Shown here piece by piece: positions 1 through 6,660 of a stretch of DNA of 6,660 nt. The notes below the pieces were generated by a model, which searched no databases, had not been told where the DNA came from, and was given only the letters and a program-made list of their open reading frames with translations. The stretch is from Rhodocyclaceae bacterium (lineage in GTDB: Bacteria; Pseudomonadota; Gammaproteobacteria; Burkholderiales; Rhodocyclaceae): positions 1 to 6,660 of the forward strand of contig PNJM01000148.1 in the NCBI GenBank assembly GCA_013821865.1, written 5' to 3'. The translations under genes were made by a program, and so were the position numbers. Every line of letters begins with the position of its first letter. Position 1 is the stretch's first letter.

Positions 1-373
1 CCCGCCGACCAGGATGGACGCCATGATCCTCAACGAGGAAGGCTACTACGCCATCCTCGGCAAGAGCGGCGCGCGCATGGAGATGCCAGGCTGCTCGCTG
101 TGCATGGGCAACCAGGCGCAAATCCGGAAGGGCAGCACCGCGATGTCCACCTCGACGCGCAACTTCCCCAACCGCCTCGGCATCGACACCCGTGTGTATC
201 TGGGCTCGGCCGAGCTCGCCGCGGTCTGCGCCCTGATGGGCAGGATCCCGACGGTGGCCGAGTACCTGGAGCAGGTCAAGACGGTGAACGCCAAGGCCGC
301 CGACGTGTACCGCTACATGTGCTTCGACCAGATCGAAGAGTTCAGGGAAGTCGCGGACACCGTGACGGTCTGA
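1..373 (+). CDS. acnB: Aconitate hydratase B, C-terminal part (5' end outside window)
   Basis: AcnB interconverts citrate and isocitrate through cis-aconitate in the cytosolic TCA cycle, and in the family also isomerises 2-methylisocitrate. The reading frame is open from base 2 and opens with PPTRMDA, which matches the conserved AcnB segment before the last cluster ligands, so the gene clearly begins upstream. About 123 residues of a protein usually near 860 are present. The motif PGCSLCMGNQ (Cys codons at 92-94 and 101-103) carries two of the three cysteines that hold the [4Fe-4S] cluster. It is followed by STSTRNFPNRLG and VYLGSAELAAVCALMG, both typical of the AcnB C-terminal domain and not of AcnA. 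The end, TYRYMCF-like then EFREVADTV, is the normal AcnB tail, so the 3' end is intact. A hairpin follows 33 bp after the TGA stop. Identification is very secure. Confidence 0.96.
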   Translation, partial: PPTRMDAMILNEEGYYAILGKSGARMEMPGCSLCMGNQAQIRKGSTAMSTSTRNFPNRLGIDTRVYLGSAELAAVCALMGRIPTVAEYLEQVKTVNAKAADVYRYMCFDQIEEFREVADTVTV

Positions 374-405
374 GCGCCGTCCTGCGCGGACTGACTTTCC
401 CCACA

Positions 406-433
406 ACGCCCCCGACCGAAAGGCGGGGGGCGT
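406..433 (+). terminator. GAAA-capped hairpin after acnB, possible terminator
   Basis: Arms 406-413 (ACGCCCCC) and 426-433 (GGGGGCGT) pair over 8 bp. Inside, CC and GG close a GAAA tetraloop (418-421) after a 2x2 internal loop. The hairpin lies 33 bp past the acnB stop, between convergent genes. No T-run follows on either strand, so it is not a classic intrinsic terminator. It may instead stabilise the acnB mRNA 3' end or act with Rho. The structure is seen directly; its function is inferred. Confidence 0.5.
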
Positions 434-490
434 CATGCCGTCGGTCAGTACCGGAATTTTGAATCGGCCGAACGCCAGGAGTCAATCCTC

Positions 491-530
491 TCCCTCTCCC
501 GTTAGCGGGAGAGAGAGCCGGGGTGTTGGG
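491..530. repeat. REP-like palindromic element overlapping the tautomerase gene end
   Basis: A perfect 8-bp stem, CTCTCCCG (494-501) with CGGGAGAG (506-513), encloses the loop TTAG. It is followed by a GCCGGGGTG stretch (517-525). From memory, very similar strings (CTCTCCCGCTTGCGGGAGAG followed by a GGGGTG-rich flank) are dispersed between genes in many proteobacterial genomes as REP-type palindromes. Here the minus-strand TAA stop of the tautomerase gene sits in the loop, and residues 133-140 of that protein are encoded by the element. The hairpin is certain. Its membership in a dispersed family needs a genome-wide count. Confidence 0.6.
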
Positions 531-924
531 CAAGACGCTGCGCCGCGCGGGCCGCCTGCGTCAGCCCCTGGTAGCCCCAGGCATCTGCCACAACCTCGCG
601 GACGATGACGTAGCTCGCCGCGTCGAGCTTGCCGAGGATGGCCTCCGCCGCCGCGAAGGCCGCGGCGACGAACGTGGCCTTCTCTTCACTGCTGTTGGTG
701 CCGGCGGTGACATTCACTTCGACGAAGAAACTGGCGCGCCCGGACGCCGACAGATCGGCGCCGCCGACGTACCAGTGGCCGGGCGCGACGCATTGCACGG
801 CCACCGAAGTCAGCTCGCGGCGCTTGCCGAGCACTTCCACGGTGAGATCGGTCATCCGTGCGGCGATCTTCGCCACGTTTTCCGGCAGGCAGGGTGCGGA
901 AAGGCGGATGTCGAGAAAAGGCAT
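502..924 (-). CDS. Tandem 4-oxalocrotonate tautomerase-like protein
   Basis: This is a 140-residue cytosolic protein of the tautomerase/MIF superfamily, whose members use an N-terminal proline, exposed after Met removal, as catalytic base or acid. The start is MPFLDIRLSAP, so Pro2 becomes Pro1. Two beta-alpha-beta units can be read. Residues 2-55 end in GHWYVGG. Residues 66-120 (FFVEVNVTAG to DAWGYQG) resemble 4-OT from its first strand to its terminal GxGG turn. Only the first unit has the proline. The arginines at 11 and 39 of classic 4-OT are not evident in unit 1 (Cys and Ala by eye alignment), so the substrate is probably not 2-hydroxymuconate. AGGAGG lies 4 bp before the ATG and overlaps the stop of the upstream DUF2917 gene, so the two are probably co-transcribed and translationally coupled. 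The last eight residues come from a REP-like palindrome. The reaction is unknown. Confidence 0.85.
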   Translation of the reverse strand: MPFLDIRLSAPCLPENVAKIAARMTDLTVEVLGKRRELTSVAVQCVAPGHWYVGGADLSASGRASFFVEVNVTAGTNSSEEKATFVAAAFAAAEAILGKLDAASYVIVREVVADAWGYQGLTQAARAAQRLAQHPGSLSR

Positions 925-928
925 GATT

Positions 929-936
929 CCTCCTCA
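929..936 (-). promoter_or_regulatory. Overlapping stop codon and Shine-Dalgarno linking DUF2917 and tautomerase genes
   Basis: On the minus strand the sequence TGAGGAGGAATCATG holds the DUF2917 stop (934-936), an AGGAGG ribosome binding site that shares the final A of that stop, and the tautomerase ATG (922-924). Ribosomes finishing the first gene are placed directly at the second start. This also confirms the tautomerase start and so its N-terminal proline. Confidence 0.85.
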
Positions 937-1278
937 GCGCAGCAGTGTGGCGGGATAACTCGCGAGCGGCGGATGCTTCCAGCGCAGCAGCGCCGCCAGA
1001 ATCGACTCGGCACGCCCGCGCGGTGCGATGCACGGCGCATAGCCACGCGGATGGGCAGAAACGAGAACGGAGGGCTGCAGGGCCGACACCACGACCGGGG
1101 CATCGCTCGATACCTGCCAGCTTTGGCCGGGACCGAGAATGACGTCCTCCTGGCTGCCGTCGAGCGTGATCCAGAGTTCCCCCGACTTGCAGGCAAGAAC
1201 ATGGCCCTCGACCCACTCCAGGGCCAACAGCTCGCGGTCGGCGAGTTCGATGCGGGTCTCTTGCACAATTCTTGGCAT
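934..1278 (-). CDS. DUF2917 domain-containing protein
   Basis: This is a 114-residue protein of unknown function. The core, residues 15-75, runs RELLALEWVEGHVLACKSGELWITLDGSQEDVILGPGQSW and then an LQP segment. This is the DUF2917 pattern: a small, probably cupin-like beta fold with the motif GxLWITxDG and a following GPGQSW-type turn. There is no signal peptide or membrane segment. The tail after residue 76 (RGYAPCIAPRGRAESILAALLRW) is less conserved. An in-frame ATG exists 24 bp upstream at 1302, but GGAGG at 1287-1291 lies 8 bp before the ATG at 1278, which I chose. The gene is first in a two-gene unit with the tautomerase and is divergent from a LysR regulator, a pairing I recall as common for this domain in betaproteobacteria. 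It could be the regulator's target. No biochemical role can be read from the sequence. Confidence 0.83.
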   Translation of the reverse strand: MPRIVQETRIELADRELLALEWVEGHVLACKSGELWITLDGSQEDVILGPGQSWQVSSDAPVVVSALQPSVLVSAHPRGYAPCIAPRGRAESILAALLRWKHPPLASYPATLLR

Positions 1279-1396
1279 GATCCTATCCTCCATGCGTTGC
1301 ATGCATCGACGGATGCCTCAGCATGTGCTCCAAGGATAGGCAGCAGCGCAGGGAGACACAAACGAGTAATGCGAATCCAATGCATGAGGAAAATGC
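1279..1396. promoter_or_regulatory. Divergent control region between the DUF2917 operon and the lysR gene
   Basis: This 118-bp region separates divergent start codons, as is usual for LysR regulators that control a neighbour and themselves. It contains three copies of ATGCAT: 1301-1306, 1380-1385 and 1393-1398, the last running into the lysR start codon. It also has a perfect 5-bp inverted repeat, GCATC-N4-GATGC (1303-1316). The nine-base string AATGCATGA is repeated directly at 1379-1387 and 1392-1400, a 13-bp period. A weak sigma70-like pair for the minus strand is TTGTGT (1356-1361), a 17-bp spacer and TATCCT (1333-1338). The dyad does not fit the textbook T-N11-A box exactly. Its regulatory role is inferred from layout. 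Confidence 0.55.
1287..1291 (-). promoter_or_regulatory. Ribosome binding site fixing the DUF2917 start
   Basis: GGAGG on the minus strand lies 8 bp before the ATG at 1278. It lies downstream of, and so cannot serve, the alternative upstream ATG at 1302. It therefore decides the start and shortens the longest reading frame by 8 residues. Confidence 0.75.
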
Positions 1397-2326
1397 ATGA
1401 ATAATGATCTTCGCCGATTGCCGTCTCTCGACCCGCTCAAGGGATTCGATGCCGCCGCGCGCCACCTGAGTTTCACCAAGGCGGCGGCAGAGCTGTTTCT
1501 CAGCCAATCGGCGATCAGTCGGCAGATCCAGACGCTGGAGGAACAGCTCGGCGTCAAGCTTTTCCGCCGCGACGTGCGACGCCTGAGCCTGACCCCGGAG
1601 GGTGAGGTACTGCAGCGTACGGTGGTCGAGGTGCTCGCCAGGCTTGAGGATGCCTGCGCCGGGCTCAGGGCGTCGCAGCGGCGCCCGCGCGTGAATGTCT
1701 CGGCGGCGGTCGGCATCGCCTCGCTATGGCTGGTGCCGCGGCTCGCCGCTTTTCAGGAGGCGGAGCCCGACGTCGATGTGCGGCTCTCCGCCGACAACCG
1801 CATGGTGAACATGGAGCGCGAGGACATCGATCTTGCCCTGCGCTACGTATCTCCCGACGAGGCACCGGCCGGCTCGTCCCTGCTGTTCGAGGAAGAAGTC
1901 TTCCCGATCGCGGCGCCGCAGATCGCCGCCAGGCTGCCGGCCGTACTGCGGGCGGAAGACCTGGCCAAACTGACCCTGCTGGCCTACGACGACGGCCGCA
2001 AGGCGCCCTGGCTCTCATGGGAGCCGTGGCTGGTCGGCCTGGGGCTCACGCATGCCAGGCCCAAGGCCGTGCTCCAGTTCAACCAGTACGATCAACTGAT
2101 CCGCGCCGCCGAGGACGGCCGCGGCATCGCGCTCGGACGCGGCCCGCTGGTGGGGCAGCTGATTGCCGCGGGAAAGCTGAAGCCGCTGGGCGGCGCGCGC
2201 CAGCGTGTCGCAACGCGTGCCTATTTCCTGGTGCGCGCACAAAGGACGGCGCGGCCCGAGGTGGACCGTTTCGCGTCGTGGCTGCTGGCGGAGGCAAAAG
2301 AAACGGAACGCGAGGCGGGCGCCTGA
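1397..2326 (+). CDS. LysR-type transcriptional regulator, GcvA-like
   Basis: This is a 309-residue cytosolic DNA-binding protein of normal length for the LysR family. The N-terminal winged helix-turn-helix covers roughly residues 8-66. It includes RHLSFTKAAAELFLSQSAISRQIQTLEEQLGVKLFRR and then LSLTPEG, the family signature. The form LPSLDPLKGFDAAARHLSFTKAA is that of the GcvA-like branch. Residues 97-300 form the effector-binding domain, beginning RVNVSAAVGIASLWLVPRLAAFQ and including the GcvA-like DIDLALRY at 143-150. GAGGA at 1386-1390 lies 6 bp before the chosen ATG. The gene is divergent from DUF2917-tautomerase and convergent with nnrS, which ends 30 bp away, so the likeliest targets are the divergent pair and itself. 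The effector is unknown. No frameshift or missing domain is seen. Confidence 0.93.
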   Translation: MNNDLRRLPSLDPLKGFDAAARHLSFTKAAAELFLSQSAISRQIQTLEEQLGVKLFRRDVRRLSLTPEGEVLQRTVVEVLARLEDACAGLRASQRRPRVNVSAAVGIASLWLVPRLAAFQEAEPDVDVRLSADNRMVNMEREDIDLALRYVSPDEAPAGSSLLFEEEVFPIAAPQIAARLPAVLRAEDLAKLTLLAYDDGRKAPWLSWEPWLVGLGLTHARPKAVLQFNQYDQLIRAAEDGRGIALGRGPLVGQLIAAGKLKPLGGARQRVATRAYFLVRAQRTARPEVDRFASWLLAEAKETEREAGA

Positions 2327-2356
2327 CCGAGGCGGTCGATGCCGGTTACATCACAC

Positions 2357-3517
2357 CTAATGCTCCTTGCCATCCACCCTGGGCTGCACGAGAAACGGAA
2401 TGTACCGCCAGGCAATCGTCGCGAAGGCAACGAACCAGCACGATGCCGCCAGATATATCCAGTACGCATATCCGGCAGGATGGAGTTGAGGCGCCACGAC
2501 GCGAAACACGAAGGCGAGGATCATGATCCGCAGGACCATGTTGTCGGCCTTGTCGAAGACCACCTTTCTGCCCGTGTGGCCTTTCGAGATACGGATCAGC
2601 ATCGCAGGCACGATGAAACCCATGACACCGAACGTGAACACGTGCACCGGGACGGCCCCGACCCAAGCCGGATGGAGGGTCCGGCCGACGAACTCGACGA
2701 GCAGTTGTGCCACGATCGCAACGTAGCCCAGGTACATGATCCCGATATCCAGCCGCTTCATGCCCAGTTGCGGTTTCCAGAAGGCGAACCTGAAGGCGAG
2801 CAGCGCGGCCAGCCCCAGCTCGATCCCGCCCGCCACCCGCGCCGGCAGCAGGCTCTCGAAGACCAAGGCCACACCGAGAGACTTGATCGCGGTATCCAGC
2901 GCCTTGTTGCGCAGGACCGCCACCTTGAACACGCCCTGCATGAACTGTGTCAGGGTCCGTTCCAGCATCAGCAGGAAGGCCAGCCTGAACAACCCGACCG
3001 CCATGCTCCAGCCGATGCCGAAGTGTTCGGCGCTCAGCATGAGGTTTTTCGATGCGAGGAAAACCGGCAGGATCAGGATGAAGAAAATGTTGTCGGTGTA
3101 GGAATCGCTTTTCCGGTTGCGGATGAGCGTCCACAGGATCATCGCGACGATGGAGGCCAGGAACAGGTTGCTGGAAACCCGGAACAGGACCGACGGCCAC
3201 TGTCCGCCGAACCACATGCCCGCCCGCTCGAACAGCCAGGCCGCGGCCAGGAACATCAGCGGTGCGCCGTGCCAGCCGCGGACCCCCACCCAGTTCTTGG
3301 TCGAGGTCAGAAGGAAGCCGCCGAGAACCGCCCAGCCGAAACCGAAGAACATCTCGTGCGCATGCCACTGAACGGCGGTGACGGGTATAGACGGCGCGGG
3401 CAGCATCCCGAAAAAAACCAGCGCCCAAAGGACCGGCAGGCCGAGTCCGGACAAGCACGCCAAGGCAAAGAAAGGCCGGAATCCGACAAGCCAGAGCGGA
3501 TGCGCAGACAGCTTCAT
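2357..3517 (-). CDS. nnrS: NnrS family heme-copper membrane protein
   Basis: This is a 386-residue inner-membrane protein that is hydrophobic throughout, with about a dozen predicted helices. NnrS was first tied to denitrification in Rhodobacter and is described as a heme- and copper-containing protein that helps cells resist nitric oxide. Family motifs are present in order: FRPFF (13-17), WHAHEMFFGF (51-60), GGFLLTSTKNW (66-76), ERTLTQFM (186-193), and HVFTFGVMGF then RISKGHTGR (292-317). The conserved histidines at 52, 54, 292 and 314 are candidate metal or heme ligands. GAGGAG lies 4 bp before the ATG at 3517. The gene ends with TAG 30 bp from the convergent lysR stop, with no clear terminator between. 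It is divergent from acnA across 152 bp. I see no FNR-, DNR- or NnrR-type box upstream, so NO control is not shown. No nitrite or NO reductase genes are in the window. Confidence 0.93.
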   Translation of the reverse strand: MKLSAHPLWLVGFRPFFALACLSGLGLPVLWALVFFGMLPAPSIPVTAVQWHAHEMFFGFGWAVLGGFLLTSTKNWVGVRGWHGAPLMFLAAAWLFERAGMWFGGQWPSVLFRVSSNLFLASIVAMILWTLIRNRKSDSYTDNIFFILILPVFLASKNLMLSAEHFGIGWSMAVGLFRLAFLLMLERTLTQFMQGVFKVAVLRNKALDTAIKSLGVALVFESLLPARVAGGIELGLAALLAFRFAFWKPQLGMKRLDIGIMYLGYVAIVAQLLVEFVGRTLHPAWVGAVPVHVFTFGVMGFIVPAMLIRISKGHTGRKVVFDKADNMVLRIMILAFVFRVVAPQLHPAGYAYWIYLAASCWFVAFATIAWRYIPFLVQPRVDGKEH

Positions 3518-3605
3518 TTCACTCCTCTTTTTTTCATGGGCGCTTTACCTGCCGAACCCCAGGGCGTGAACCACGCACAGCATGCTGCCGCCGTCATCGA
3601 ATTGC

Positions 3606-3636
3606 TTGACTGCCAGCAGTCACGAAGGCATAGAAT
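3606..3636 (+). promoter_or_regulatory. acnA: Predicted sigma70-type acnA promoter
   Basis: TTGACT (3606-3611) is a 5 of 6 match to the -35 consensus. TAGAAT (3631-3636) is a 5 of 6 match to the -10 consensus. The spacer is 19 bp, longer than the ideal 17, which suggests weak basal activity or a need for help from a regulator. The acnA ATG follows 33 bp after the -10. Start-site mapping would settle it. Confidence 0.45.
3607..3622. promoter_or_regulatory. 16-bp inverted repeat, candidate operator of acnA
   Basis: TGACTGC-CA-GCAGTCA has two perfect 7-bp arms around a 2-bp centre. It overlaps most of the -35 hexamer and enters the spacer of the predicted acnA promoter, where a bound dimer would block RNA polymerase. 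The GACT...AGTC arms recall IscR-type sites, but the spacing is one base longer and the centre is not AT-rich, so that assignment is weak. The dyad is certain; the protein that binds it is unknown. Confidence 0.55.
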
Positions 3637-3659
3637 AAATGTTTTCCTACCGCGCTTGT

Positions 3660-3663
3660 GGAG
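3660..3663 (+). promoter_or_regulatory. acnA: Ribosome binding site fixing the acnA start
   Basis: GGAG lies 6 bp before the ATG at 3670. The in-frame GTG at 3658 overlaps this site, so it is better read as part of the ribosome binding site than as a start codon. Confidence 0.7.
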
Positions 3664-3669
3664 ATCGCC

Positions 3670-6369
<2,700 letters not shown>

Positions 6370-6388
6370 GCAGAGGGGCGCCCGCGGA

Positions 6389-6406
6389 TTAAGGCGGCGT
6401 TAAGGC
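6389..6406 (+). repeat. Two TTAAGGC direct repeats, 11-bp period
   Basis: TTAAGGC occurs at 6389-6395 and 6400-6406, one helical turn apart, in the 109-bp gap after acnA. Such spacing is used by OmpR/PhoB-type regulators, and PmrA sites are built on TTAA half-sites with similar spacing. However, the place between two convergent gene ends is not where a promoter is expected. Function is unknown, and chance is possible. Confidence 0.3.
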
Positions 6407-6407
6407 C

Positions 6408-6429
6408 CGGCGCGCTGTTCGGCACGCCG
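6408..6429 (+). terminator. Imperfect hairpin after acnA, weak terminator candidate
   Basis: CGGCG (6408-6412) pairs with CGCCG (6425-6429). After one mismatch, GC pairs with GC around the loop TGTTCG. The hairpin lies 38 bp past the acnA stop. No T-run follows, so Rho-independent termination is doubtful. GC-rich DNA makes such stems by chance fairly often. The rest of the 6370-6478 gap shows no gene I can support. Confidence 0.3.
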
Positions 6430-6478
6430 CTGCCGGTCCTGCTGGCCGAGAACAAGGGATGGCCATGGAAAACCTTTC

Positions 6479-6660
6479 TTATGAAATGAGGCGACGCAGT
6501 TCGGCCGCGAACACACCTGGCTCGCACAACGAAGCCGCCGGCCATCCCCAGGTCGCGCCATAGGCGGCCACCTTGCCCGGCCCCTGGCCGTTGGACGATT
6601 GCCTCATAAAGGAGACTGCCGGCACGCCGAAAGCCGCGGCCACGATGCGGCCATGCAGGC
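6479..6660 (-). CDS. C-terminal end of a probable polysaccharide pyruvyl transferase family protein (5' end outside window)
   Basis: A minus-strand frame is open from the window edge to a TAA at 6479-6481 and gives 59 residues. It opens (R)LHGRIVAAAFGVPAVSF, where the first residue is split by the edge and fits Arg. Next come a Ser/Gly-rich loop, then GKVAAYGATWGWP, and it ends ELRRLIS. The RLHGxI-A-A-x-GVP element followed by a lysine and an aromatic-TW stretch is what I recall from the C-terminal domain of polysaccharide pyruvyl transferases (PF04230) and related GT-B-like sugar enzymes. Those act on cell-surface or exopolysaccharide sugars. Codons here are GC-rich like the neighbours. The gene converges on acnA, with a 109-bp gap. 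That it is coding is likely; the family call rests on one motif, and another GT-B-type enzyme is possible. Confidence 0.6.
   Translation of the reverse strand, partial: LHGRIVAAAFGVPAVSFMRQSSNGQGPGKVAAYGATWGWPAASLCEPGVFAAELRRLIS

Larger units (their letters stand above)
3518..3669. promoter_or_regulatory. Divergent nnrS-acnA intergenic region
   Basis: This 152-bp region must hold both promoters. Besides the acnA promoter and dyad listed separately, it has a 10-bp palindrome, CAGCATGCTG (3578-3587). On the nnrS side a very weak minus-strand pair, TTCACG then TAAAGC 17 bp later, can be drawn, but I place little weight on it. No TTGAT-N4-ATCAA type site is present. Confidence 0.6.

Noticed and set aside
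1279..1302. ATG at 1302 as the DUF2917 start
   Set aside because: The strong GGAGG lies downstream of it and is well spaced for the ATG at 1278.
523..1404. Plus-strand frame of 293 codons across the DUF2917-tautomerase unit
   Set aside because: It runs through two minus-strand genes that have ribosome binding sites and family motifs, and it has no recognisable domain itself.
2327..2356. Bidirectional terminator between lysR and nnrS
   Set aside because: The 30-bp gap has no convincing stem-loop or T-run.
3658..3669. GTG at 3658 as the acnA start
   Set aside because: It would add only MEIA and would place the start inside the GGAG that serves the ATG at 3670. No ribosome binding site suits the GTG.
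3518..3669. FNR, DNR or NnrR type box that would control nnrS
   Set aside because: I looked for TTGAT-N4-ATCAA-like symmetry on both strands and found none. The only strong dyad is TGACTGC-CA-GCAGTCA.
6459..6560. Small plus-strand frame starting ATG at 6459 (about 33 codons)
   Set aside because: It has no good ribosome binding site and overlaps the minus-strand gene end, which has a family-like motif.

Overview
The window reads as a chromosomal segment of a GC-rich Gram-negative bacterium, most likely a betaproteobacterium. Three things point that way: the AcnA sequence type, a DUF2917 gene beside a GcvA-like LysR regulator, and an NnrS membrane protein. This placement is inference from remembered family features, not from a search. 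Coding density is high, no gap between genes exceeds about 155 bp, and I see no rRNA, tRNA, CRISPR array, insertion sequence or phage gene.

Layout. (1) 1-373, plus: the 3' end of acnB, the housekeeping aconitase, followed by a GAAA-capped hairpin. (2) 502-1278, minus: a tightly coupled two-gene unit, a DUF2917 protein and then a tandem 4-oxalocrotonate-tautomerase-like protein. The last codons and stop of the tautomerase gene lie inside a REP-like palindrome. (3) 1397-2326, plus: a LysR-type regulator, divergent from that unit across 118 bp holding three ATGCAT palindromes. (4) 2357-3517, minus: an NnrS family heme-copper membrane protein, convergent with the regulator. (5) 3670-6369, plus: complete acnA, divergent from nnrS across 152 bp with a strong 16-bp inverted repeat over the predicted -35 region. 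(6) 6479 to the end, minus: a gene end missed by simple ORF calling because its start is outside the window; it looks like the C-terminus of a polysaccharide pyruvyl transferase family protein.

How the parts may work together. Two aconitases catalysing the same TCA step lie about 3.3 kb apart. AcnB is generally the sensitive central-metabolism enzyme, and AcnA the more stable one under iron or oxidative stress. An NnrS protein, a family linked to nitric oxide tolerance, shares its upstream region with acnA, so a stress-related link is plausible but not proven by sequence. The LysR/DUF2917/tautomerase set looks like a small self-contained regulated module whose substrate is unknown. I do not see a clearly novel large system here. 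The least explained items are that module, the acnA operator-like dyad and the palindrome that ends the tautomerase gene.
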